A DNA stretch of 64,000 nucleotides. Source: Flavipsychrobacter sp. Its GTDB lineage: Bacteria > Bacteroidota > Bacteroidia > Chitinophagales > Chitinophagaceae. The stretch covers positions 1 through 64,000 of the forward strand of contig JAJNBJ010000025.1 in assembly GCA_021155965.1 (NCBI GenBank), given 5' to 3'. Below, piece after piece: positions 38,001 through 47,163 of the stretch (positions are counted from its first letter, which is position 1; each line of letters opens with the position of its first letter). The notes under the pieces were generated by a model. That model did not search any database and had not been told where the DNA came from. It worked only from the letters and a program-made list of their open reading frames with translations. Made by a program: the position numbers and the translations under genes.

Positions 38001-41000
38001 CTCAACTTTGGCGTACAAACAGCTCCGGGTACTTATACAGTATTTGCTACAAATCTTGCTACAGGTTGCAGCAGGGGTATGGCGCTTAGTGCTACTGTAG
38101 CCATTAACCCGCCGCCAACTGTGTTCCCGCTTACCGGTGGTGGCAGCTTCTGTGCCGGCGATCTTGATGGCCAGACAGTTACTGTCTCAAATTCAGAGGT
38201 GAATGTGAATTATTATTTGTATCAGAATGGTATTAATACTGGTGTTTATATTAACGGTGCAGGCGGGCCCATCACCTTCACGAACATAACTGACCCTGGT
38301 ATATACACAGTTGAGGGTGTGCATGCTGTTACTAATTGTACAGTGTTCATGTCAGGCTCTGTGATCATCACAATAGACCCGCTGCCTACAGCATACAATG
38401 TTACCGGTGGTGGTAATTATTGCGCAGGTGGTTCGGGCAGAACGGTGAGTCTTGATCGCTCTACAGTAGGTATTAACTATGCACTGTATCGCTATGATCC
38501 TCCTGTTAATTATTACGTATCTACACTTGCAGGAACAGGTGGCTCACTGAACTTCGGCAGCCAGACAGCTACAGGCACATATACTATAGTAGCTACAAAT
38601 GCCAGCACAGGTTGTGTAAATAATATGACCGGCTTTGCAGTTATTGGTATAGATATGCCACCTATTGTGCATAATGTGTCTGGTACTGGCAGCTATTGTG
38701 CAGGCGGCACTGGCAGGACAGTAATTCTAGATATTGCTGATATAGGTGTTGATTACCAATTATACCTTGGTACAGCAACAACAGGCGTGCCTCTAAGTGG
38801 TGCCGGCTCACAGCTTGATTTCGCCAACCAGACCGCGCCAGGTGTATATACAGTAAGGGGTACAGACGTTATCACTGGCTGTACTACTACAATGGCAGGC
38901 TCTGCAACAATTTCAATAGACCTTCTTCCAAATGTTTATAACATGGGTGGCGGTGGCCCATACTGCGCTGGTGGTACCGGCAGGGATGTAACAATGGGGC
39001 CTGCTTCACAAACAGGTATCAGCTACCAGTTATATCTGAACAGCAACGCTGCAGGTATGCCTGTTCTGATGGGAACCGGTGCACCGCTCAACTTCGGCCC
39101 TCAGACAGGCCAGGGTGTTTATACGGTTATCGCAACTAATCCTGCAACAGGCTGTACTAAGCAAATGTCTGGTGTGTCAACAATTGGTGTTAACCCGCTG
39201 CCAACATTATTTGATGTAACAGGCTCGGGCGCATATTGTGCAGGCGGTGCAGGCATTAATGTAGGCCTTAGCTTCTCCAGCACAGGTATCAGCTATCAAT
39301 TATACAGGAACGGCGTTCTGTTGGGTTCTGCTGTCAGCGGTTCAGGGGCGGCGCTCAATTTCGGTGCCCAGACTGTTGCCGGCACTTACACAGTAAGGGC
39401 AACAAATACGATCACAGGATGCAGCACATGGATGAACGGTAGTGCAATTATCTCTATCAATCCGTTACCCCCTGTGCATGCAGTTACCGGTGGCGGCAAC
39501 TATTGCGCCGGCGGTGCTGGTATGCCTGTTAACCTTAACGGTTCAAATACAGGTATCACCTACCAGCTGATGCTGGGCCTCACAGCTATCGGCGCTCCAA
39601 TGCCGGGCACAGGCTCTGCATTGAACTTTGGCCTGCAGACTTTACCGGGCACATATACAATTGTTGCTACTGACAACACTAACGGTTGTACAAAATATAT
39701 GTTTGGTGGTGCGCCGGTAATTGCTAATCCGTTACCAACAGTATTTACCATGACCGGTGGTGGTGCATATTGCACCGGCGGCCCGGGCGTGCTGGTTGGC
39801 TTAAGCGGTTCTGCATTGGGTATCAAATACCAGTTAATGATAGATGGTGTTCCTTCAGGCACACCAATGTCTGGCACAGGCAGCGCAATTAATTTCGGTT
39901 TCCAGGTCACTCCGGGCACATACACAGTGGTAGCTAAGAACAATACTACGCTTTGCACTAATAGCATGGCTGGCAATGTAGTGGTGGCTATCCAGGCAGC
40001 TCCTGTGGCCTTCAGTGTAACAGGCGGTGGCAGCTACTGTATGGGCGGTTCTGGTATTGATGTTATATTGACCGGCTCTGATCCTGGTATAGACTACCAG
40101 CTGTACAGGGGCACAACTATGGTTGGCGCTGCTCTGCCGGGCGATGGTTCTGCACTGAACTTCGGTCCGCAAACTGCAGCTGGCACTTATACAGTTAAAG
40201 CTACTGAGGTATCAACAGGTTGCAATGCTAATATGAACTCAAGTGCAAATATTCTTATCAACCCATTGCCAACATCATTTACTGTGTTGGGTGGCGGTAG
40301 CTATTGCACCGGTGCTTCTGGCGTGCACGTTTTCCTCAGCGCTTCTACACTGGGTATCCAATACCAGTTGTATAACGGCAGCACTTTGATGGGTACAATG
40401 ACCGGTACCGGCTCAAGCATCGACTTTGGCCTGCAAACCACAGTTGGCTCATACACTGTAGTAGCTGACAACCTGGTAACTACCTGCAGCAACAACATGG
40501 CCGGCAGCGCATCAGTATCCATTAACCCGCTGCCTGATGCACATAATGTGATAGGTGGTGGCAGTTACTGCACTGGTGGCACAGGTGTTCATGTAGGTTT
40601 GGATGGTTCTGATGCAGGTATTAAATACCAGCTCTTTAACGGCACTTCAATGGTAGGTACCTCAATGTCAGGCACAGGTTCAGCTATCGACTTCGGTGCT
40701 ATGACCGGTGCAGGTTCCTATACGGTATTAGCTACAAATATTTCTACAATGTGTGCTAACGACCAGACAGGTTCAGCATCGATCAGCATTAACCCATTGC
40801 CTGCGGCTTACTCTGTAACAGGTGGTGGCAGCTATTGCGAGACCGGCCTTGGCGTTCATGTTGGCATAGGCAACTCTGCAACAGGTGTTAACTATCAATT
40901 GTATCATAACACTTCGCCTGTGGGCATTGCACTTCCCGGTACAGGCACTGCGCTCGACCTGGGCTTGCATAATATGGTTGGTTTGTACACAGTATCTGCA

Positions 41001-42146
41001 ACCGATGCTGCTACAGGCTGCCAGGCAGGTATGACAGGCAGCACTACCATCAGCGTTCTGCCGATCCTGATACCACATGTTAATGTTACCCCAAGCATTG
41101 CAGGCACTGTATGCGTTGGCCAGGTAGTTTCGTTCTCAGCATCTCCCGTAAATGGTGGCGCTACACCTACTTATCAGTGGAGGATAAATGGCGTAAGCGC
41201 CGGCGTAGGCAGCACTTACAGCTACATACCATTGGATGGCGATGTGGTGACTGCAATGATCACCAGCACTGCCCAGTGTGCTCATCCTGATACCGGCAGC
41301 ACTTCGATATTTATGACAGTAAGCCCAATGCAAATGCCATCAGCTTCAGTTGCTGCTGATCCGGGTTCACTGGTATGCTCTGGCGCTCCTGTAACATTAA
41401 CAGCAACTACTATGTATGGTGGCACTGCTCCATCACTGGTTTGGCTGAAGAATGGCCTCGAAGTAGGAACAGGTTCGTCTTACTCATACTATCCGTCAAA
41501 CGGCGATATCATCACCTTCAAGCTGGAGAGCAATTTCAATTGCCGTCTTTCTGATGTGGTGTTCGGTAACCCTGTTACATTCACTGTTGAGAACCCGGTA
41601 TTGCCGATCGTTACTGTAACATCAAGCGCTAACCACGAGAACCTGACTGCAGGCCAGCCTGTAACATTTACAGCTACAGCAGTTAATGCAGGTGCTCGTC
41701 CTACTTACCAGTGGCTGATCAACTCTACAGTTATCCCGGGTGCTACCAACTCAACATTCACTACCAGCAACCTGGCACACAGGGATTCAGTTACCTGCGA
41801 GGTGATGGGTGTATGTGCATTAGTTGGTTTCAACTCAGTGAAAGTAGAAGTTAGCAGGACAGGTGTTAACCAGGTTACATCAGCAAACAACGTAAGGCTG
41901 ATACCTAACCCGAACAAAGGTGAATTCCGCGTAACAGGTACATTAGCTACAGTTGCTGACGAGGAAGTAACCCTTGAAGTGGTGAACATGCTTGGCCAGG
42001 TTATCTACACCGGCAAAGTGGCAACACAGAATGGTGTTATCAACGAGCAGGTTAAATTGAACAGTTCTCTTGCAAATGGCATGTACCTGCTGAACCTGCG
42101 TTCAGGCTCAGATAATACAGTGTTCCATTTTGTGATAGAGCAATAA
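35094..42146 (+). CDS. Giant T9SS-secreted repeat protein (2350 residues)
   Basis: Signal peptide about 1-26 (ending STFAQ). Residues ~35-270 form a glycine-rich domain (for example GGKGGRVIGNYAVTPGQ, then long GGGGGG runs). A GEVED-type domain follows at ~500-670 (IWIDFNNSGDFSPEETVGG). From about residue 913 to 1990 there are twelve tandem units of roughly 90 residues, each starting like PLPTVFTMTGGGAYCTGG and containing a Y-Q-L-Y strand, GSALNFG and GTYTVVA. Ig/PKD-like domains lie between and after. The C-terminal ~80 residues are a type A sorting domain (LIPNPNKGEFRVTG onward). No stop or frameshift interrupts it. It is likely a surface adhesin or matrix protein. Confidence 0.93.
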   Translation: MKRFYFSKLIIPVILVMGFCSSTFAQPTSYTTPGAYIFTVPAGCSGISVDVAGAKGGNYSSTGYGGKGGRVIGNYAVTPGQLLYVYVGAKGVDLNGGAGGSSFGGGHNGGNGGASGGGSGGGAASSIRTSITGGATSTASLGSRIFVGAGGGGGNYSCSPQFPGGVGGHPSGANGQSNCSSPPAYGATQTAGGAGNCYSGCGAAGTFGNGGNGTYWGGGGGGGWYGGGGGSESSGGGGSNYASTSATNVTHTTGYQDADGYVIITPLLPAITPSPSSLSFGAVTVGTRSAPALYTELTGVYLSSADVTPNIIGPSTNRDRFYISVDGVNWYNGSELEALALASTPYSITHAGTTLNPYTRIYVKFAPAATSAVTATLQLTGAGLATPVNISLSGTGSSGCTGTPPGGTVTVTPSAASVITPITMSLTGSAGAAGYTYQWQRASALAGPYTNIPGAVLRSYTQQGIPANSWFRVITTCPNTPASATSNTVAVTMAGVAPSTCTPTSGGCGFVNWFLVGNPSFPFRVYGASTLQDSYNPVCNIFYTDNSASTNALLTTTLGIGATYNTTVGYSNGNINSTQIWIDFNNSGDFSPEETVGGRDQWNGGTATPQIIIPSTATPGIYRLRVIVTFGAGNNSSQPRYPNIPPCPTTGVQYAETRDYRVTIVYPPCSGIPYAGITDASATSACAAFTPNLFNVGPQLGVGLSYIWQQSTDGLGYSDITGATTAVYSPTVTATGLTYYRTRVTCANGGGVGYTNGLPIAKYDPPATPTSSLASFAFCTNTTLDAINATSGGVWSTSNSLVATVGSISGTVYGTGVGNATLSYTIPSTGCYSTAELTVNQLPSQIYPSNIVLCQGQSIALSDTIPGGDWISTVPLCATINSSGVLTGGLCDVTIQYRLPTGCMVSTNVTVNPLPTQRIVSGGGTYCTGSSSSSPTNNPVMLDGSQLGVRYDLIMGGSVITTLMGTGSPLNFGVQTAPGTYTVFATNLATGCSRGMALSATVAINPPPTVFPLTGGGSFCAGDLDGQTVTVSNSEVNVNYYLYQNGINTGVYINGAGGPITFTNITDPGIYTVEGVHAVTNCTVFMSGSVIITIDPLPTAYNVTGGGNYCAGGSGRTVSLDRSTVGINYALYRYDPPVNYYVSTLAGTGGSLNFGSQTATGTYTIVATNASTGCVNNMTGFAVIGIDMPPIVHNVSGTGSYCAGGTGRTVILDIADIGVDYQLYLGTATTGVPLSGAGSQLDFANQTAPGVYTVRGTDVITGCTTTMAGSATISIDLLPNVYNMGGGGPYCAGGTGRDVTMGPASQTGISYQLYLNSNAAGMPVLMGTGAPLNFGPQTGQGVYTVIATNPATGCTKQMSGVSTIGVNPLPTLFDVTGSGAYCAGGAGINVGLSFSSTGISYQLYRNGVLLGSAVSGSGAALNFGAQTVAGTYTVRATNTITGCSTWMNGSAIISINPLPPVHAVTGGGNYCAGGAGMPVNLNGSNTGITYQLMLGLTAIGAPMPGTGSALNFGLQTLPGTYTIVATDNTNGCTKYMFGGAPVIANPLPTVFTMTGGGAYCTGGPGVLVGLSGSALGIKYQLMIDGVPSGTPMSGTGSAINFGFQVTPGTYTVVAKNNTTLCTNSMAGNVVVAIQAAPVAFSVTGGGSYCMGGSGIDVILTGSDPGIDYQLYRGTTMVGAALPGDGSALNFGPQTAAGTYTVKATEVSTGCNANMNSSANILINPLPTSFTVLGGGSYCTGASGVHVFLSASTLGIQYQLYNGSTLMGTMTGTGSSIDFGLQTTVGSYTVVADNLVTTCSNNMAGSASVSINPLPDAHNVIGGGSYCTGGTGVHVGLDGSDAGIKYQLFNGTSMVGTSMSGTGSAIDFGAMTGAGSYTVLATNISTMCANDQTGSASISINPLPAAYSVTGGGSYCETGLGVHVGIGNSATGVNYQLYHNTSPVGIALPGTGTALDLGLHNMVGLYTVSATDAATGCQAGMTGSTTISVLPILIPHVNVTPSIAGTVCVGQVVSFSASPVNGGATPTYQWRINGVSAGVGSTYSYIPLDGDVVTAMITSTAQCAHPDTGSTSIFMTVSPMQMPSASVAADPGSLVCSGAPVTLTATTMYGGTAPSLVWLKNGLEVGTGSSYSYYPSNGDIITFKLESNFNCRLSDVVFGNPVTFTVENPVLPIVTVTSSANHENLTAGQPVTFTATAVNAGARPTYQWLINSTVIPGATNSTFTTSNLAHRDSVTCEVMGVCALVGFNSVKVEVSRTGVNQVTSANNVRLIPNPNKGEFRVTGTLATVADEEVTLEVVNMLGQVIYTGKVATQNGVINEQVKLNSSLANGMYLLNLRSGSDNTVFHFVIEQ

Positions 42147-42166
42147 TAGATAGTTTCAAACACAAG

Positions 42167-42199
42167 AAAATTGCCCGGTTCATCCGGGCAATTTTTTTG
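42167..42199 (+). terminator. Terminator after the giant gene
   Basis: AAAATTGCCCGG (42167-42178) and CCGGGCAATTTT (42184-42195) form a perfect 12-bp stem with loop TTCAT and a following T run. Confidence 0.9.
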
Positions 42200-42406
42200 C
42201 CTGTACGGGTCATTTAAACATTAAAAAGCGGCACGGACTTTGCGTGCTTTGCGTATCCTTTGCGCCTTTGCGTGAAAATTTCAATTTACCATGTTTTACC
42301 ATCCTTAACTGGATTTGGCACACTTTTTGCGATATTATTTGTTGCGTGCGGATGCTTAAAACCTGCTACCAGTGCGCATTTTGGCAGTTCTTTGTTTATT
42401 GGAAAT

Positions 42407-42579
42407 TATACCTTTTTTATACCTAAAACCACGTTTTTTATACCTTTTATCCCATTTTTCATACCCTTTTATACCCCTTTATACCTTAAACAAAAACACA
42501 TAACATATACCCACAGCGCATTTCGTCACATACGAAAATATATATTTACCGAAAACAGCCCTATGCCCCAAATTATACC
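42407..42579 (+). repeat. Helically phased TATACC array, copy B
   Basis: (T/C)ATACC boxes start at 42407, 42418, 42439, 42460, 42470 and 42480, spacings 11, 21, 21, 10 and 10 bp. An isolated TATACC begins at 42574, exactly 94 bp after the last. This is copy A (15331-15500) in the opposite orientation, with similar sequence between the array and the distant box. It lies in the 686-bp gap 42147-42832, which otherwise has two terminators and a small RNA candidate. An open frame crossing it (42260-42598) has no convincing start or family. Confidence 0.8.
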
Positions 42580-42683
42580 TTTCGTAGAAACCAAATAACA
42601 GTAATATACCCCATATCTACATGTGATATATTATATGGTATTATTTATTATTTTCAAGTGCCAAACTTTTTTCTGACATTTGT

Positions 42684-42750
42684 TGTACTTACGATGGGTT
42701 AGTAAGTACAGTCCTTTCCCGATGCGCTACGGTGCATCGGGAATTTTTTT
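42684..42750 (+). ncRNA. Candidate small RNA with two hairpins
   Basis: TGTACTTAC (42684-42692) pairs with GTAAGTACA (42702-42710), a 9-bp stem. A classic terminator follows: TTCCCGATGC (42716-42725) with GCATCGGGAA (42734-42743) and seven T. The upstream GACATTTG (42675-42682) is one mismatch from TAnnTTTG. No gene lies directly upstream that would need this terminator, as the giant gene already has its own 500 bp earlier. Confidence 0.45.
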
Positions 42751-42832
42751 GTACCCGTTTCATTGTTTATTGAGTTCATGATATGAGGTTATCAACTTAC
42801 TTCGTATTTTGCATCATCAAAAAAAACAACTC

Positions 42833-43714
42833 ATGAAATATTTTTTGCTCACAGCATTATTGGTTGGTTCAGTAATATGCGCAGATGCACAGGGATTGAA
42901 ATTACCAGCACTAAGTCCGAACGCTAAAATATCACAGGACTTTTCTTTGTCGTCAATAGAGATCAGCTACAGCAGGCCGTCTATGCGTGGCCGCAAGATA
43001 TTTGGCGATGTAGTAGGCTATGGCAGGGTTTGGCGCACAGGCGCTAATGCACCTACGAGGATCAAGATAGGAGAGGAACTGATGATAGGAGGCCACAAAG
43101 TGAAAGCCGGTGAGTATGCGCTGTACACTGTGCCTAACAGGGATAAATGGGAAGTGATACTGAATAACAGCACGGGCGGCTGGAGTGCAAATGGCTTCCC
43201 TATAGATAATGATGTTGCACGCTTTACCGTACGCCCGATCACTACAGATGAAGTGACGCAAACTTTTACTATCAGCATTAATGATATCACGTACACTTCA
43301 TGTAAAATTGAGCTGGCATGGGAGCGCACTAAAATTGTGATACCGGTGGTGGCAAACAATAATGATTCGATCGAGGTGTCAATTGATAAAGCGATCAATC
43401 GTCCTCCAAAACAAACATTGCCTTATTTTTCGTCGGCCAACTACTATTATGAAACAGGCAGGAAGCTGGACCTTGCAAAAACTTATGTAGACAAAGCAAT
43501 AGAACAGGATGCTAAAGCATACTACATCTGGTACCTTAAAGCTCGCATCGAGAAGAAACTGGGTAATAATGCTGATGCAATTGCTGCAGCAAAAAAATCT
43601 ATGGAACTGACCAAGGGCGCTTCTAACGAAGCAGAAAACAACCACAACAACCAGAAGATATTAGACGAGGTTGCCAGGGAGAAAAAGCCAAGGCAGGAGA
43701 TGGACCCTCAATAA
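42833..43714 (+). CDS. DUF2911 domain protein with TPR-like C-terminus
   Basis: Signal peptide MKYFLLTALLVGSVICADAQ from the ATG at 42833. The DUF2911 domain has ISYSRPSMRGRKIFGDVVG, then YGRVWRTGANAPTRIKI and AGEYALYTVPNRDKWEVILN. The last ~100 residues contain helical repeat sequence (LDLAKTYVDKAIEQDAKAYY, ADAIAAAKKSMELTKG). It is exported; biochemical function is unknown. An upstream TTG at 42809 is in frame but before the signal. Confidence 0.9.
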   Translation: MKYFLLTALLVGSVICADAQGLKLPALSPNAKISQDFSLSSIEISYSRPSMRGRKIFGDVVGYGRVWRTGANAPTRIKIGEELMIGGHKVKAGEYALYTVPNRDKWEVILNNSTGGWSANGFPIDNDVARFTVRPITTDEVTQTFTISINDITYTSCKIELAWERTKIVIPVVANNNDSIEVSIDKAINRPPKQTLPYFSSANYYYETGRKLDLAKTYVDKAIEQDAKAYYIWYLKARIEKKLGNNADAIAAAKKSMELTKGASNEAENNHNNQKILDEVAREKKPRQEMDPQ

Positions 43715-43734
43715 AATAAAAAAGTTTAACATGC

Positions 43735-43766
43735 ATCCCCACTCGTCACTACGGGTGGGGATTTTA
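43735..43766 (+). terminator. Terminator after the DUF2911 gene
   Basis: ATCCCCACTCG (43735-43745) pairs with CGGGTGGGGAT (43752-43762) around TCACTA, with one wobble pair and a short T run. Confidence 0.85.
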
Positions 43767-43775
43767 ATATGAATC

Positions 43776-44759
43776 ATGAGACTTAAATTCATTAAACAAT
43801 ACTCTTTCATAGCAGGGCTGTTTGCCTGTTTTTCAAATGCTTATTCGCAAATGGCTGTTAATTATTCATTTAGCAGGTATACCGAAAGTGTTTATACAGG
43901 CATTTCCGGCATTGGTGGGTCAACTGCGGTGCCATTGAATTGCGATGATTGCAGTGTTACCGGGATACCAATAGGGTTTACTTTCCGTTTTTGCGGAACT
44001 GATTACGACACCCTCTCTGCAGCTTCAAACGGCTATTTGTCCCTTACGGATACCGGCCTTACTCATTACAGGAACATTGATACAAATATTACTCACAAAG
44101 GCTTTATAATGCCCTTTTGGGACGACCTGACCGGCGTGCCGTTGTTTGGGTCGCCAACACCCCCCTCCGCTTATTACCTTACGGCTGGTATTGCACCAAA
44201 CAGGGTATTTATCTTTGAATGGCAGAATTTCAACAGGAATATGTCGTCATGTACCACATGCACCGGAACTTTCCATGTGAAACTGTTTGAGACCACCAAT
44301 GCCATAGAGTTTATGTATGGGCCATCAGGCCTCCCAATCATGAGCGGCACTATTGGCATTGCCAACAGCTTCCCAGACTGGCAAACGGTTTCAGGTATTA
44401 GCAGTGGCCCGGTTACTTCGTCTTCATTCTTTATAGATACACTTCCGGTATTGCCGGCTTTAGGACAAGTTTATAAATGGGAAATAGGCAATAACACGGT
44501 AAATGCCGTGCAGAAAGATGAAAATGCACTGCGTGTATTCCCAAATCCCGGCAATGGTGAAATTAGTTTCTTGTTGGTGAGCAAGAATTGGGAAGAGGGT
44601 AGCGCCGTATTAACAGATCTGCGGGGCAGTAAGATGCAGGAAATGATAATGGAAACCGGTAAAGCTGCAAGTTTCACGGAAAAGGTGCCACCGGGTGTTT
44701 ACTTCTTATCAGTTAAGGTTGCCTCAGGCAGTTACAGGCAAACGGTTATAGTGCAATAA
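43776..44759 (+). CDS. T9SS-secreted protein with type A sorting domain
   Basis: A 327-residue protein with signal peptide MRLKFIKQYSFIAGLFACFS (cleavage near YSQ). The central domain has FRFCGTDYDTLSAASNGYLS, GFIMPFWDDLTG and FEWQNFNRN, a lectin/nidogen-like beta sandwich layout seen in many T9SS cargo proteins. The C-terminal domain begins LRVFPNPGNGEISFLL and ends YRQTVIVQ. Extracellular; ligand unknown. Confidence 0.85.
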   Translation: MRLKFIKQYSFIAGLFACFSNAYSQMAVNYSFSRYTESVYTGISGIGGSTAVPLNCDDCSVTGIPIGFTFRFCGTDYDTLSAASNGYLSLTDTGLTHYRNIDTNITHKGFIMPFWDDLTGVPLFGSPTPPSAYYLTAGIAPNRVFIFEWQNFNRNMSSCTTCTGTFHVKLFETTNAIEFMYGPSGLPIMSGTIGIANSFPDWQTVSGISSGPVTSSSFFIDTLPVLPALGQVYKWEIGNNTVNAVQKDENALRVFPNPGNGEISFLLVSKNWEEGSAVLTDLRGSKMQEMIMETGKAASFTEKVPPGVYFLSVKVASGSYRQTVIVQ

Positions 44760-44760
44760 G

Positions 44761-44785
44761 AAACCCCTCTTTAGGAGGGGCTTCT
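44761..44785. terminator. Hairpin between convergent genes
   Basis: CCCCTC (44764-44769) pairs with GAGGGG (44775-44780) around TTTAG. It is close in sequence to the CCCCTTTAGGGG repeat family and lies between two converging stop codons. Confidence 0.6.
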
Positions 44786-44786
44786 G

Positions 44787-45986
44787 CTATATATTCATTT
44801 TTTCCCGTAGTCGGTTGGGTACGCCATTCTTATGAAGCAATATGGCAGTGGTCTTGTACAGTACGTATGCCTTGCTTACATAAATGTATCCCTTGTAATC
44901 GTTCTTGTCTCCCCATGAGTTTTTAACTATGTAGTATTTCTTGCCTTTCTGGTCGGTAGCCATGCCTGTTATGTGCATACCGTGGTCGTCAGTGGTTTCA
45001 TAGTTATCAAAAGCCAGCTGGCGTTTTTCAGGGGTTATTATCCTTTCGTACTTTGGCCCATCGAACATATATTTCTTCTCTGAATCGTCCATGTCCTCGT
45101 AGTCTTTTTCGGGTACGAAAGCCACGCCATTCTTCCAGCTAAAATATTTTTCGCTTACATCGGTAGCCCATGCAACAGTGAAGCCCTTGTTGAGTGCATT
45201 GTCAATAATATCGGTAAGGTCCTGGAGCTGAACATTGTATGCCCTTGAAAAAGACCAGTTGTCGGGCACCATCAATACTGTTTTCTTGTAATAAGGATCG
45301 GTTGTGAATGAAGATATCTCCACATAGTCTTCAGGGTGTATACCAACACGCTCTGCGGCGAACGATTTGGGGGTATACGTGCGATTATCCCATTTGAATT
45401 TTTCCGGGATCTCGCCGAGGTAAGAGTCCAGCACTTCTTTGTAAGCTTTTTTCCACGATGGGGTCAGCTTCCCGTTAGGGTTGGCAACTACGGCATCCAG
45501 TATCCCTTTCAGGATAGCCTGCATCTCAGCAAATTTGTTCTTGGTAGTGCCATAGTGCAGGCCGGTATAAGCTTCCTGCGGCATAGCGCCATATTTTGCA
45601 TACATATTGATCACATCATGCAGAGAGCCGCCATCGCCCCAGGCTACTGCGCCATGCATACGCACATAGTTATCTGCTTTATCCATATACACCCCATGAG
45701 CGCTGAACATCTCCGCCAGTTTAATCGGCGGCTTCCCTAAACGCATCATTTCGCTTTCCAGGAATGAATTGGTGGAGTAGCTCCAGCAAGTGCCTGAACT
45801 TGCCTGGTTGCATACGTCTGTATGCTCCAGGTCGATGATCTTTGTGAAATGGTACTTCCGGTCATCGTTATCGTTTGCCGACGGGGTATTATAGCTCTTA
45901 TTGTTTTCTATCCTTCTTATCAGGTCGTCCTGCGCCTGCACAAAAACCGGCAGGAAAAGCAGCCCGAGTAACGTTATTCGTTTCAT
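44787..45986 (-). CDS. Exported C1-family cysteine peptidase (bleomycin hydrolase / PepC-like)
   Basis: The signal peptide MKRITLLGLLFLPVFVQAQ starts at 45986. The papain-fold active site is visible: Gln61 and Cys67 in NQASSGTCWSYSTNSFLE, His in TDDHGMHITGMA and Asn in YYIVKNSWGDKND. The arrangement resembles the aminopeptidase C / bleomycin hydrolase group, but this one is secreted to the periplasm, unlike the classical cytosolic enzyme. About 400 residues. Confidence 0.88.
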   Translation of the reverse strand: MKRITLLGLLFLPVFVQAQDDLIRRIENNKSYNTPSANDNDDRKYHFTKIIDLEHTDVCNQASSGTCWSYSTNSFLESEMMRLGKPPIKLAEMFSAHGVYMDKADNYVRMHGAVAWGDGGSLHDVINMYAKYGAMPQEAYTGLHYGTTKNKFAEMQAILKGILDAVVANPNGKLTPSWKKAYKEVLDSYLGEIPEKFKWDNRTYTPKSFAAERVGIHPEDYVEISSFTTDPYYKKTVLMVPDNWSFSRAYNVQLQDLTDIIDNALNKGFTVAWATDVSEKYFSWKNGVAFVPEKDYEDMDDSEKKYMFDGPKYERIITPEKRQLAFDNYETTDDHGMHITGMATDQKGKKYYIVKNSWGDKNDYKGYIYVSKAYVLYKTTAILLHKNGVPNRLREKMNI

Positions 45987-46159
45987 TAAATTGCCTTTTT
46001 TAGAGAATAACAAAAGTAACCAAATATATGACATTCAGTGTATGATAGGGGTGTGGCTTTGAAGGGGATTTTAAGCTCATTTAAGAAATGTGTAAATCTT
46101 TAATCCTTCAGGCTTTTAAAATGTTTGTAAATTTGTTCATCCAAACTCCACAACTGCTC

Positions 46160-47065
46160 ATGAAAAGACTATTCACAACTATTGCATTAGTATGCATAGG
46201 CGCTGCATTATTGCCTTCTTGCATCGTTTCCAAGAAAAAATACCTGGCTGCTACCCAACGTGCTGATAAAGAGCACGCTGATAACCTGGAATTGCAGAAA
46301 AGGCTTGCCCAGCAGACAGAATTGAATAAATGGCTGAACAATGCCAAAAAAGACCTGATAACAAAGGTGGGAGTATTGCGGGATAGCATCGAAGCCCTGG
46401 AGAGTAACATTGCTACACTGGAAGGCAAGGTTAGCGACCTGAATAATAAAATAGCCACCCTCGGCAGTGAGAATCAAAGCACTGCAAAAGAACTGAGCAA
46501 CACTAAAGAAAAAATTGCTGAACAGCGCAGAAGGCTGGAGCAACTGCAGGCGCTCATAGACCGCCAGCAAAAGGCAACCGAAGCCCTGAGAAAGAAAATA
46601 GCTGATGCACTGGTAGGCTTCAACAGCAGCGAGCTTACTGTGACAATGAAGAATGGTAAAGTGTATATCAGCATGCAGGAAAGCCTGTTATTCCCATCAG
46701 GCAGCGCAGAGGTGAACCCCAAGGGGAAAGAAGCGCTCTCGAAAGTGGCTACAGTGCTGAATACCAGCAAAGATATTTTTGTGGACATTGAAGGGCATAC
46801 TGACAGCTTACCTATACATACAGTAAAATATGCCGATAACTGGGCGTTGAGTACTGCACGTGCTACATCTATCGCCCATGTGCTGATCGATGAGTATAAA
46901 GTAGTGCCTGCACGCCTCATAGCGAGCGGCCGCAGCGAGTATGACCCCGTGGCAACCAACAGCACGCCTGAAGGCCGTGCAAAGAACCGCCGCACAGAGA
47001 TAATACTGGAACCAAAGCTTGATGAGCTGATGGAGCTGATGAACAAGAAGCCCGGGGAGGAATAG
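46160..47065 (+). CDS. OmpA-family lipoprotein with coiled coil
   Basis: From MKRLFTTIALVCIGAALLPS (46160), Cys21 is the likely lipidation site. Residues ~30-150 are a heptad-rich coiled coil (EALESNIATLEGKVSDLNNK). The C-terminal peptidoglycan-binding OmpA domain has VDIEGHTDSLPIHTVKYADN, ALSTARATSIAHVLI and the closing EGRAKNRRTEIIL. It anchors the outer membrane to the cell wall. The earlier in-frame codons from 46088 are unlikely to be translated. Confidence 0.9.
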   Translation: MKRLFTTIALVCIGAALLPSCIVSKKKYLAATQRADKEHADNLELQKRLAQQTELNKWLNNAKKDLITKVGVLRDSIEALESNIATLEGKVSDLNNKIATLGSENQSTAKELSNTKEKIAEQRRRLEQLQALIDRQQKATEALRKKIADALVGFNSSELTVTMKNGKVYISMQESLLFPSGSAEVNPKGKEALSKVATVLNTSKDIFVDIEGHTDSLPIHTVKYADNWALSTARATSIAHVLIDEYKVVPARLIASGRSEYDPVATNSTPEGRAKNRRTEIILEPKLDELMELMNKKPGEE

Positions 47066-47163
47066 TTACCCCCAAATAGTGGATAAACACCACAAACTGC
47101 CACTCATGGTATAATTTATATTGTCGATAATCGTTAAGTTTATTCCAGTTAAATTTTCGTGCT

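Noticed and set aside
37830-41064. Regular repeats resembling a CRISPR array
   Set aside because: The period is about 270 bp, it lies in one continuous reading frame and it encodes repeated protein domains. No cas genes are seen.
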